NCBI GenBank assembly: GCA_964544105.1
Contig: CAZIZQ010000002.1
Location: 1 to 54,685, forward strand
Length of the DNA: 54,685 bases
Origin: GCA-016432345 sp964544105
GTDB lineage: Bacteria > Patescibacteriota > Microgenomatia > Levybacterales > UBA12049
Reading direction: 5' to 3'
Translations under genes and position numbers: made by a program
Notes under the pieces: model-generated
Database searches by the model: none
The model's input: only the letters and a program-made list of their open reading frames with translations
What the model was told of the DNA's origin: nothing
Shown: positions 31,686-37,931 of the stretch, piece by piece
Layout of the letters: each line of letters opens with the position of its first letter
How positions within the stretch are numbered: position 1 is the first letter of the stretch

Positions 31686-32231
31686 ATGACCTCACTTATT
31701 GACAGGCTGCTTGCAGGAGACAAAGAAGCAACTGTTTTGTTTTACAAAAAATATTCAACCAATATTTTTGAATACCTTAAAAAAAAGCTACCAAGGCAAG
31801 AAGACGCGCAAGAAGTTATGCACGATGTTTTCTTGGAAGCGCTCGACGCGCTCCCACTGCTTCGCAATAAAGACAGCATTTCCTCCTGGCTTTACACCAT
31901 TGCCCGAAACGAAGTGGTAGATTTTTACCGAAAAAAGAAAATAAAATCTATTTTGCTCTCCCAAATTCCTTTTTTACAGCTCGTTGCAGACCATATAAAC
32001 GAACCGGAATTCCAATACGAAAAAGACAAACTGGAAGAACGGATCGAACAAACATTTAAAAATTTGTCTGAGAAGCACCAAAAAATTCTGCGGTTGCACT
32101 ATGAAAATAATGTTTCGGTAAAAAAACTTGCCCTAGTATTTGACCTTTCATTCAAAGCGACAGAGTCGTTGCTTTTCCGAGCGCGGCAAAATTTCATTAA
32201 ACAGTATGGACGAACAGCAATTTCTGCTTAA
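31686..32231 (+). CDS. ECF-type RNA polymerase sigma factor
   Basis: A 181-residue sigma-70 family protein with only regions 2 and 4. Region 2: LLAGDKEATVLFYKKYS, then EDAQEVMHDVFLEALDAL and ISSWLYTIARNEVVDFYRK. Region 4: LSEKHQKILRLHYENNVSVKKLALVFDLSFKATESLLFRAR. The ATG at 31686 is fixed by the leaderless promoter; the frame from 31620 includes the -35 box and is rejected. The next two genes are small membrane proteins overlapping in series, the usual place for an anti-sigma factor. Confidence 0.92.
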   Translation: MTSLIDRLLAGDKEATVLFYKKYSTNIFEYLKKKLPRQEDAQEVMHDVFLEALDALPLLRNKDSISSWLYTIARNEVVDFYRKKKIKSILLSQIPFLQLVADHINEPEFQYEKDKLEERIEQTFKNLSEKHQKILRLHYENNVSVKKLALVFDLSFKATESLLFRARQNFIKQYGRTAISA

Positions 32232-32433
32232 ACTTGAAGAGCGCGCAAACGAACAAGAAAAACTTATCTCTAATTTACGAACACCAAAAACCGTGTTTGG
32301 GATAAGTATGTGGCTTGGGCGCCACCCCTGGAGGTTTATGATTCCCCTTTCATTTGTTCTGTCTCTTTTTTTTCAATTATTCTTTGGCAATACATATATA
32401 GAAAACATTTTGTGGATATTCGGAGGCTTATGA
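32206..32433 (+). CDS. Small membrane protein, candidate anti-sigma factor
   Basis: Starting at ATG 32206 (26 nt inside the sigma gene) gives 75 residues: a polar, helical N-terminal half (DEQQFLLKLEERANEQEKLISNL) followed by two hydrophobic segments (FMIPLSFVLSLFFQLFF and YIENILWIFGGL). Short helical cytoplasmic domain plus membrane anchor next to an ECF sigma is the anti-sigma layout, but no ZAS motif is present. Function is inference from position and topology. Confidence 0.6.
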   Translation: MDEQQFLLKLEERANEQEKLISNLRTPKTVFGISMWLGRHPWRFMIPLSFVLSLFFQLFFGNTYIENILWIFGGL

Positions 32434-32750
32434 AACGAAGCACACTTGTTATTTTTGCAACCTATATTCTGACAAAAACCCTTTTGGGGTTGGTCATCCA
32501 TCCGTATAAATCGGTGCGGCAAGTGACCCGACATAAAATACTTGTACCTATCGTATTTTCCCCACTTTATGCCTTGGTTGTACTTTTTATTGTTGGAAGA
32601 ATCGGCTCGTTTTTGTTTGAAGTCCACGACCCAATAAAACGCATGCTTATTGCTCAAATCCTGGGTAGTGGACTTATTTCCATTCTTCTATGGCAATTTT
32701 TATTACTCTATTTGCTAACGAGTTTTCTTCTCGCCTTCCGAAGATCCTAA
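32430..32750 (+). CDS. Membrane protein of the sigma factor operon
   Basis: Starting at ATG 32430 (ATGA overlap with the preceding gene) gives 106 residues with about three membrane helices (TLVIFATYILTKTLLGLVI, PIVFSPLYALVVLFIVG and GLISILLWQFLLLYLLTSFLL). Upstream in-frame codons belong to a shadow of the previous gene. No family recognised. It may form a membrane sensor with the candidate anti-sigma protein. Confidence 0.6.
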   Translation: MKRSTLVIFATYILTKTLLGLVIHPYKSVRQVTRHKILVPIVFSPLYALVVLFIVGRIGSFLFEVHDPIKRMLIAQILGSGLISILLWQFLLLYLLTSFLLAFRRS

Positions 32751-32788
32751 TTTGTCAAGTGGTATGCGGATTGAAAAAACAATGAGTT

Positions 32789-32818
32789 TTGCATCCTGAT
32801 AATTTAGTGTTGTATAAT
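32789..32818 (+). promoter_or_regulatory. Leaderless promoter of the second DUF433/DUF5615 module
   Basis: TTGCAT (32789-32794), 18 bp, TATAAT (32813-32818), six bases, ATG at 32825. Confidence 0.72.
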
Positions 32819-32824
32819 ACAATT

Positions 32825-33004
32825 ATGAAAAAGAATCTTGTGCCAAAAAGCAAAATACCAATTGCCTATCTTATCGATTACATAAAAGAAGGCTATACTA
32901 TTTCTGACTTTCTTGCTTCCTATCCATGGTTAAACAAAAAAAGCGTAGAAAAAGCCTTGGAAGAAATTAAGTCGCGAGAATTTACTGCCCAGTATGCCCT
33001 CTAA
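32825..33004 (+). CDS. DUF433-like antitoxin (short)
   Basis: A 59-residue protein: KNLVPKSKIPIAYLIDYIKEGYTISDFLASYPWLNKKSVEKALEEI in two blocks matches the second half of DUF433 (V-x-x-L-x-x-G-x-T-x-x-D-x-x-x-x-Y-P-x-L). The N-terminal GGxPxIxGTR part is missing. It overlaps the toxin gene by 11 nt and its start is fixed by a leaderless promoter. Confidence 0.72.
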   Translation: MKKNLVPKSKIPIAYLIDYIKEGYTISDFLASYPWLNKKSVEKALEEIKSREFTAQYAL

Positions 33005-33398
33005 GAAATCTCACCTGCAGCTCTACGCTGATGAGTGCTTTCCTGTTGCCACAGTGACATATCTTAAATCTCTCGGTTATTCTATTGTCCATGCATTTGA
33101 TAAAAAGATGATCCAGAAAACGGATCACGCGCATCTAAAAATAAGTAAAAAGTTACAAAGAGTTCTCATTACTCTGGATCGAGATTTTTTGTACTACGAA
33201 CAGATAAATATAAATGAACATCCAGGCGTCATAGTTATTTCTGTAGGATCAGCAACGCCACCAAATATTAACAAAGTGTGCGAAAAATTATTAAAGAATG
33301 TAACAAAGGATTCCATGAAAGATGCCCTTATTAAGGTGACTACGAGTAAAATACTAAAACTAAAAGAAGGAAAAATAGTTTTGGAGAAAAAATTGTAG
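32994..33398 (+). CDS. DUF5615 PIN-like toxin
   Basis: A 134-residue protein with clear DUF5615 features: LYADECFPVATVTYLKSLGYSIVHAFD at the start, and VLITLDRDFLYYE, then HPGVIVISVGS. The acidic residues in ADECFP and LDRDF are the expected metal ligands of the PIN-like nuclease fold. Paired and overlapping with the DUF433-like gene upstream, as in the module at 12.1-12.7 kb, but the two toxins are diverged in sequence, so they are not a recent duplication. Toxicity is inferred. Confidence 0.8.
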   Translation: MPSKKSHLQLYADECFPVATVTYLKSLGYSIVHAFDKKMIQKTDHAHLKISKKLQRVLITLDRDFLYYEQININEHPGVIVISVGSATPPNINKVCEKLLKNVTKDSMKDALIKVTTSKILKLKEGKIVLEKKL

Positions 33399-33416
33399 CA
33401 AATATATGGCTGGTGT

Positions 33417-34571
33417 TTAGCTAATTTTTGCTGCTTGTTTGAGGGCTTGGATTTTATCGGTTTTTTCCCAGGGAAATTCAGACCTTCCAAAATGACCATA
33501 CGCAGCTGTTGCACGGTAAATTGGGCGCCTTAGGTCGAGGGTTTTTATAATACCTGAAGGCGACATATCAAACACTTTACGGATTGCTTTCTCAATTTCC
33601 TTATCGCTTATTTTTCCTGTGCCAAACATTGTCGCATGAACAGAGACTGGCTCTGGATACCCTATCGCATAAGCCAGTTGCACTTCAAATTTATCGGCCA
33701 AGCCTGCAGCCACCACATTTTTAGCAATATAGCGCGCCATGTAGGCGCCGCTTCTATCCTGTTTATTAGGCACTTTACCAGAAAATGCTCCTCCACCGTG
33801 TCTTGCCATACCACCATAGGTATCAACAATTATTTTTCTTCCTGTCACTCCTGTATCCCCCTGTGGCCCGCCGGTAACAAATTTGCCTGTTTCGTTAATA
33901 TATATTTTCGCATCCCTATTAAGCAATTTACCGCAGATGGGTTTAATAACATGCTTAATAATATCGGAGCGAATTTTTTTGTAGGGAATCCCATCATCGT
34001 GCTGGGCTGCAATAACCACAGTTTCAATTCCAACTGGTTTGTCGTTTTCGTAGTTAACGGACACTTGCGTTTTTCCGTCTGGCCGAAGGTAAGGAATTAT
34101 CTTCTTTTTTCGTACCTCTGCTAGTCTTCTTGCCATTTTATGAGCCAGCATAATGGGAAGCGGCATAAGTTCGGGAGTTTCCCGACAGGCAAATCCCACC
34201 ATCATGCCCTGGTCTCCTGCACCTTGTGCTTTATGCAGTGCTTTTTGAGGATTTTCTCCCTGCGCTATATCGCTGCTTTGCTCGTGGATGACATTTACCA
34301 CAGAGCAGCTTTTGTAATCTATGCCATAGTCGGCATTGGTATAGCCAATATCTTTAAGAACATCCCGAACAACTTTTTGCACATCAACATAGGTTTTAGT
34401 GGTAATTTCTCCTCCCACCACCACTAGTCCTGTGGTAGTAAACACCTCACAACAGCAAGCGCCATTAGGATCATCTTTTAAGACAGTATCCAAAACCGTA
34501 TCTGCAATCTGATCGCAAATTTTATCCGGATGACCTTCAGTTACAGATTCTGATGTAAATGTATAATAAAT
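33417..34571 (-). CDS. metK: S-adenosylmethionine synthetase (possible ATT start)
   Basis: The frame encodes a complete MetK: FTSESVTEGHPDKICDQIAD at the N-terminus, QGMMVGFACRETPELMPLP, VSVNYENDKP, GPQGDTGVTGRKIIVDTYGG and DRSGAYMARYIAKNVVAAG. The conserved N-terminal block needs a start upstream of 34560, but there is no ATG, GTG or TTG between it and the in-frame TAA at 34578-34580. ATT at 34569-34571 would give MYYTFTSES and 384 residues, the normal length. The first ATG-type start in frame is near 34493 and would delete the conserved block. Last gene of the SAM-riboswitch operon. Confidence 0.9.
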   Translation of the reverse strand: MYYTFTSESVTEGHPDKICDQIADTVLDTVLKDDPNGACCCEVFTTTGLVVVGGEITTKTYVDVQKVVRDVLKDIGYTNADYGIDYKSCSVVNVIHEQSSDIAQGENPQKALHKAQGAGDQGMMVGFACRETPELMPLPIMLAHKMARRLAEVRKKKIIPYLRPDGKTQVSVNYENDKPVGIETVVIAAQHDDGIPYKKIRSDIIKHVIKPICGKLLNRDAKIYINETGKFVTGGPQGDTGVTGRKIIVDTYGGMARHGGGAFSGKVPNKQDRSGAYMARYIAKNVVAAGLADKFEVQLAYAIGYPEPVSVHATMFGTGKISDKEIEKAIRKVFDMSPSGIIKTLDLRRPIYRATAAYGHFGRSEFPWEKTDKIQALKQAAKIS

Positions 34572-34574
34572 TGT

Positions 34575-34603
34575 AGGTTACACTACCAACTTTTTTTTGT
34601 CAA
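34575..34603 (-). promoter_or_regulatory. Possible internal promoter of metK
   Basis: Minus strand TTGACA (34598-34603, overlapping the stop codon of the metE-C gene), 17 bp, TAACCT (34575-34580). The predicted +1 is near 34568, about where the ATT start candidate lies, so the leader would be absent. Confidence 0.4.
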
Positions 34604-35757
34604 TACAGCACTTTTTCCGCTAGTCTTGCACCTTCGACAGTTGCCTGTAGTTTTTTAAATGCAATTTCCCAGGTCCTAGTACGAAGACCGCAGTCTGGTG
34701 TTGGATCGATTAATTCTGGTTTTCCAAGAACCTTTACTGCGTAAAGAATGCGATCCCGAACCAGCTGGGGTGATTCTATAAAATCTGTATGAATATCTGT
34801 CACGCCTAAACCAATTCTTGATTTTATTTTATATTTCTTAAACCATTTTAAAATCTCGTACGCCGGTCTATCTTTTTCTTTTATGCCAAGACTTGTAAGA
34901 TCCCGATTGGCAAATTCTAAAGCATATTGGCTGCAGTTTTTCATCTTTTGGATATGCGGGAAAAGTAATCGATAGTCGGAAAAACAAATATGCACGCTAA
35001 ACTCGCCTTTGAGACCTTTGACTGATTCGTTAAACGACTCCACAAAAAGTGGCACTTCAGATGGAATAGTTGTTGCCGCGGGCTCGTCGATTTGTATCCA
35101 TGTCGCGCCCTTTTCCAGAAGCATCTTTATATTTGGCCGAATCAGATTTTTGGCAATATCCAATACAAAGGCCCGACGGGCTTTCTCGCGGCTGCGAAGC
35201 GCTGTAACACTACCAAGTTTTGATGCTTTTTTACTATAGTATTCGTCAAAAGACCACGCGGCAATAGTATATGCGCCAGTGATAGGAATTTTTATTCTTT
35301 TATCTGTCATTTTTTGCAAATATGCCAATTCTTCAGTATGCCATGGTTTTTTAATTTTTGGCATTCCCACACATGCTGCTTTTTCGTAATACTTGTTATC
35401 AAATGACCGAACCAATCCTCGAAACACAAAACCAGAAGACCTATTAACAGCATATTGGTACATTTCGCTCCTCTGCTGCTCACCGTCATATACCACATCT
35501 ATACCTGCTTTTTCGAGCATCTTTACGGCATATACCGATGCCCAGTGTTTTACCTGATTTCTTTCTTTTGTAGACAACGTTCCTTTTTTAAGTATAGAGG
35601 AAAGTTCTCCATGTGGAACGCCTATTTTTTCTCCCCAAATAATAGCGTCGTCAACGTCTGTCTTTTCTATTGGCAACCCTCGTCCTGCTTTTACCCTCCA
35701 TTCCAGTTTGGCAAGACTTCCTATTTCGTGTGTTATAAAACGTATTGGTTTTTTCAT
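34600..35757 (-). CDS. Cobalamin-independent methionine synthase, catalytic (MetE C-terminal) domain protein
   Basis: A 385-residue TIM-barrel protein of the MetE C-terminal/core-MetE group. It has KIPITGAYTIAAWSFDEYY, WIQIDEPAATTIP, the zinc motif VHICFSDYRL (His-x-Cys), LEFANRD (third ligand Glu) and the final zinc-Cys segment DPTPDCGLRTRTWE. It transfers a methyl group to homocysteine. It is encoded separately from the N-terminal barrel (35754-36642), with which it overlaps by 4 nt, like archaeal split MetE pairs. Methyl donor in this organism is uncertain. Confidence 0.87.
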   Translation of the reverse strand: MKKPIRFITHEIGSLAKLEWRVKAGRGLPIEKTDVDDAIIWGEKIGVPHGELSSILKKGTLSTKERNQVKHWASVYAVKMLEKAGIDVVYDGEQQRSEMYQYAVNRSSGFVFRGLVRSFDNKYYEKAACVGMPKIKKPWHTEELAYLQKMTDKRIKIPITGAYTIAAWSFDEYYSKKASKLGSVTALRSREKARRAFVLDIAKNLIRPNIKMLLEKGATWIQIDEPAATTIPSEVPLFVESFNESVKGLKGEFSVHICFSDYRLLFPHIQKMKNCSQYALEFANRDLTSLGIKEKDRPAYEILKWFKKYKIKSRIGLGVTDIHTDFIESPQLVRDRILYAVKVLGKPELIDPTPDCGLRTRTWEIAFKKLQATVEGARLAEKVLY

Positions 35758-36642
35758 ATTTTTTTTGCAATACTACCAAGGAGCGCTAGTTTTTTTGCCG
35801 CCACTGTTTCGGGCAATAATTCAAGCGGCGCATTATGGGTAATGTATAACACTTCCGGCTTGTATGTCTTGATAATCTTTCGCACAAAACTAATAATATC
35901 TTTTTCTTTCTCAATTAAAGAATTTCTTCCCTCTATAACCCCGGCAATAATTGCATATGGCAAGCGTTTTGGTAATGATGAAAGATTGGTTTTGGCAAAA
36001 TCAATTCCCACAGCGTCGATGCCGATTTTTGTTTTGCAAAGCACCTTTATTATTGGAGTGGCATCACCAAAATAAAAATGAACGGCAATTGTTGCCTTTT
36101 TTTCTTTTGGAATAGTATTTGTTATTGATTTAATAAAAAGAACTTCCTCTTTCTTTGAAAATCCATAATACGGTATTGACGGTTCGGCCAGCTGGATAAA
36201 CGACACACCTTGTTTTTCCAAATAAGAAATAAGTTGTTTGACAAGCATTGTTGCTTGCACGAGTCTTTCTTCGAAAGAAAAACGATCACTTGCCGAAAGT
36301 TTTGCAAAAAGAAATGGCGACGGGATAGTTACTTTCCAATTTTTTTCTTGGGGCGTAAAAAATTTATCAATTATTATCAAACCAGCGTGTAAGTGGCCCA
36401 ACTATCATTCCATCCGTTGCCTCAACAATTGGCCGGAAAATATCCTGCCACAAAAGCATACCATCTTCTCCATACAAAAAGCCGTGTTTTTTCTGCAGAG
36501 CCAAAAGGTGATTGGTGTCTTTTTTTTGTGCAGCAAGAAGTTCTTCTTCTGTTTTTCTTTTTCTGCCCACATCTCGTGTCATCTGTGCCAAACTTTCCGA
36601 TCGAGGATAAATTCCATGAATAAAACTGATAACTTTAGTCAT
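35754..36642 (-). CDS. MetE N-terminal domain-like protein, frameshifted
   Basis: Two minus frames join near 36367-36372. The upstream frame starts at ATG 36642 (TKVISFIHGIYPRSESL) and contains RKRKTEEELLAAQ, WQDIFRPIVEATDGMIVGPLTRWFDNN, then hits TGA at 36367-36369. The downstream frame continues DKFFTPQEKNWKVTIPSP and FIQLAEPSIPYYGFSKKEEVL to the end. WQDI(F/L)RP...GPLTRWFDNN is diagnostic for archaeal/CPR MetE N-domain proteins, and the conserved next residues lie in the other frame. Removing one T restores a single frame. Sequencing error or recent mutation are both possible. Confidence 0.8.
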
Positions 36643-36650
36643 AATTCCAA

Positions 36651-36718
36651 TGTCATGCTGAACTCGTTTCAGCATCTCGTTTTGACGAATAAGATCCCGA
36701 AACAAGTTCGGGATGACA
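36651..36718. repeat. Composite palindromic repeat upstream of the metE-N gene
   Basis: TGCTGAA/TTCAGCA hairpin followed by TCCCGAA/TTCGGGA hairpin, bounded by TGTCA and TGACA. Same architecture as the copy at 29276. Confidence 0.8.
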
Positions 36719-36719
36719 T

Positions 36720-37676
36720 TTAATCGTCATAGTTCTTATATATATCAGATAATCTGTTTAACAGCAAGAAGGATATTTCAAAATTGTGGCGGCTGATATG
36801 CTCCACATTAAGCCCGATCGGCACGTCAATACGTTGTTTCTTTACAAACTGCAAAATATCTAAAAGAACTTGCTCGCAAACCGCAACCGACCTAAAACCC
36901 ATACCAATCCAGCCGGTCATTAACTTTTCTGCTGTTTTTTTTGATACCTCAACACCCAGCCAAACTAATAAGTCTATATCAGATGGCGCAACAACCGGGG
37001 CAAAACTTAAAAAAATAGTCTTTGGTTTAACTTTATTTTTTTTGCAAAGTTTTGAGTAGTTAGCCAAAAACTGTTTCGATTTTTCAGCCTCGTACAGCAC
37101 CTGCGTTGTAAAGTATTCAATACCTGCAAGCGATTTTTTAAGCACCCGGTCTGCTTCGTTTTTTCTTGTCGGAATAGTTATTCCCCCAAGAAAAATGTCG
37201 GGAAAATCAGCACGATGTTTTGACAAAATAGTTGCCGCGGTTTCAACAACCGATAGTCCTGGATAAGAAACCTTACTTGATTCACCACCAACAAAAACCA
37301 TATTACGAATACCATAATCGTGGTATGTTTCCAACATCCACTTTCGCTGTTTTTTCCAATTATGATAGACAACGGGTCGGTTAATCACCACATCACAGTC
37401 GTCGTACTTTCTAAAGTATGAAAAGACAACCCTAGGCTCTAGTTTTACCATGCTCGGAGCATTTCTTTTACCACTACGCTCTTCTTCCCACACCTCGGGG
37501 ATATTAATGGCATCAATTTTATGTTCTCTCACTAAAGCAGAAAAAATCTTTAAAGAACTCGCGAGATCTTTTTCTAACAAATTTTTGGGCGGCGGCAAAA
37601 ATTCGTACAGCACAGTTTTTTCTCTATTTCGAACTTTCTGTGCAAATGATTTTTTCTTTTGTTTTTTTCTTTCCAT
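36720..37676 (-). CDS. metF: Methylenetetrahydrofolate reductase-like protein
   Basis: Starting at ATG 37676 gives 318 residues of the MTHFR TIM-barrel family: KTVLYEFLPPPKNLLEKDLASSLKIF, DAINIPEVWEEERSG, RNMVFVGGESSKVSYPGLSVVETA, DIFLGGITIPTRKNEADRV, GIEYFTTQVLYEAEK and MTGWIGMGF. It is divergent from E. coli MetF and could use another C1 carrier. First gene after the SAM-I riboswitch. The longer frame from 37829 is the translated riboswitch and is rejected. Its ATG directly follows the terminator U-run. Confidence 0.8.
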   Translation of the reverse strand: MERKKQKKKSFAQKVRNREKTVLYEFLPPPKNLLEKDLASSLKIFSALVREHKIDAINIPEVWEEERSGKRNAPSMVKLEPRVVFSYFRKYDDCDVVINRPVVYHNWKKQRKWMLETYHDYGIRNMVFVGGESSKVSYPGLSVVETAATILSKHRADFPDIFLGGITIPTRKNEADRVLKKSLAGIEYFTTQVLYEAEKSKQFLANYSKLCKKNKVKPKTIFLSFAPVVAPSDIDLLVWLGVEVSKKTAEKLMTGWIGMGFRSVAVCEQVLLDILQFVKKQRIDVPIGLNVEHISRHNFEISFLLLNRLSDIYKNYDD

Positions 37677-37701
37677 AAAAAACCTCTCTAATAAGAGAGG
37701 T
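37677..37701 (-). terminator. SAM-riboswitch terminator abutting the metF ATG
   Basis: Minus strand: ACCUCUCU, loop UAUU, AGAGAGGU, and U-run ending at the ATG. The 3' arm AGAGAGG is the only Shine-Dalgarno-like sequence, so one hairpin can both terminate transcription and hide the ribosome site. Confidence 0.85.
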
Positions 37702-37739
37702 GTAAGTTTTGCCTCGTCCGCCAACTGGCGAGACGGACC

Positions 37740-37889
37740 ACATATCTCCCTTACGGGTCTGGTGGCACCGTTTCCTTTTGTGTCTAATGCCCTGCGACGC
37801 CTGCTGGCGTCCCAGGACGATTCTCGCACTGCTCGAATCGGTTGCCGGGTGAGTCATCGGGCCAGTCCCCTCGTCACCGCTCTTTATGT
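37740..37889 (-). promoter_or_regulatory. SAM-I riboswitch (S-box)
   Basis: The minus strand has the S-box consensus in order: AAGAGCGGTGACGAGG, GGGACTGGCCCGATGA, CACCCGGCAACC, a long variable P3 region, then GGTGCCACC and the closing arm TATGT pairing with ACATA at 37885-37889. It lies upstream of metF, split metE and metK. SAM binding should favour the terminator at 37677. Confidence 0.93.
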
Positions 37890-37902
37890 TTAATTATTTT
37901 TT

Positions 37903-37931
37903 AGTATAAAAATTTTTTTATATCTTGTCAA
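37903..37931 (-). promoter_or_regulatory. Promoter of the methionine/SAM operon
   Basis: Minus strand TTGACA (37926-37931), 17 bp, TATACT (37903-37908). It overlaps the 3' end of cysS. The predicted +1 is just upstream of the aptamer. Confidence 0.82.

Noticed and set aside
36367..36372. Programmed +1 frameshifting in the metE-N gene.
   Set aside because: The stop is UGA, but there is no slippery run and no Shine-Dalgarno-like stimulator before it; mutation or sequencing error is simpler. Kept only as a possibility.
37674..37829. An N-terminal extension of the metF protein back to 37829.
   Set aside because: The extra 51 codons translate the SAM-I aptamer and terminator. The real ATG is at 37676.
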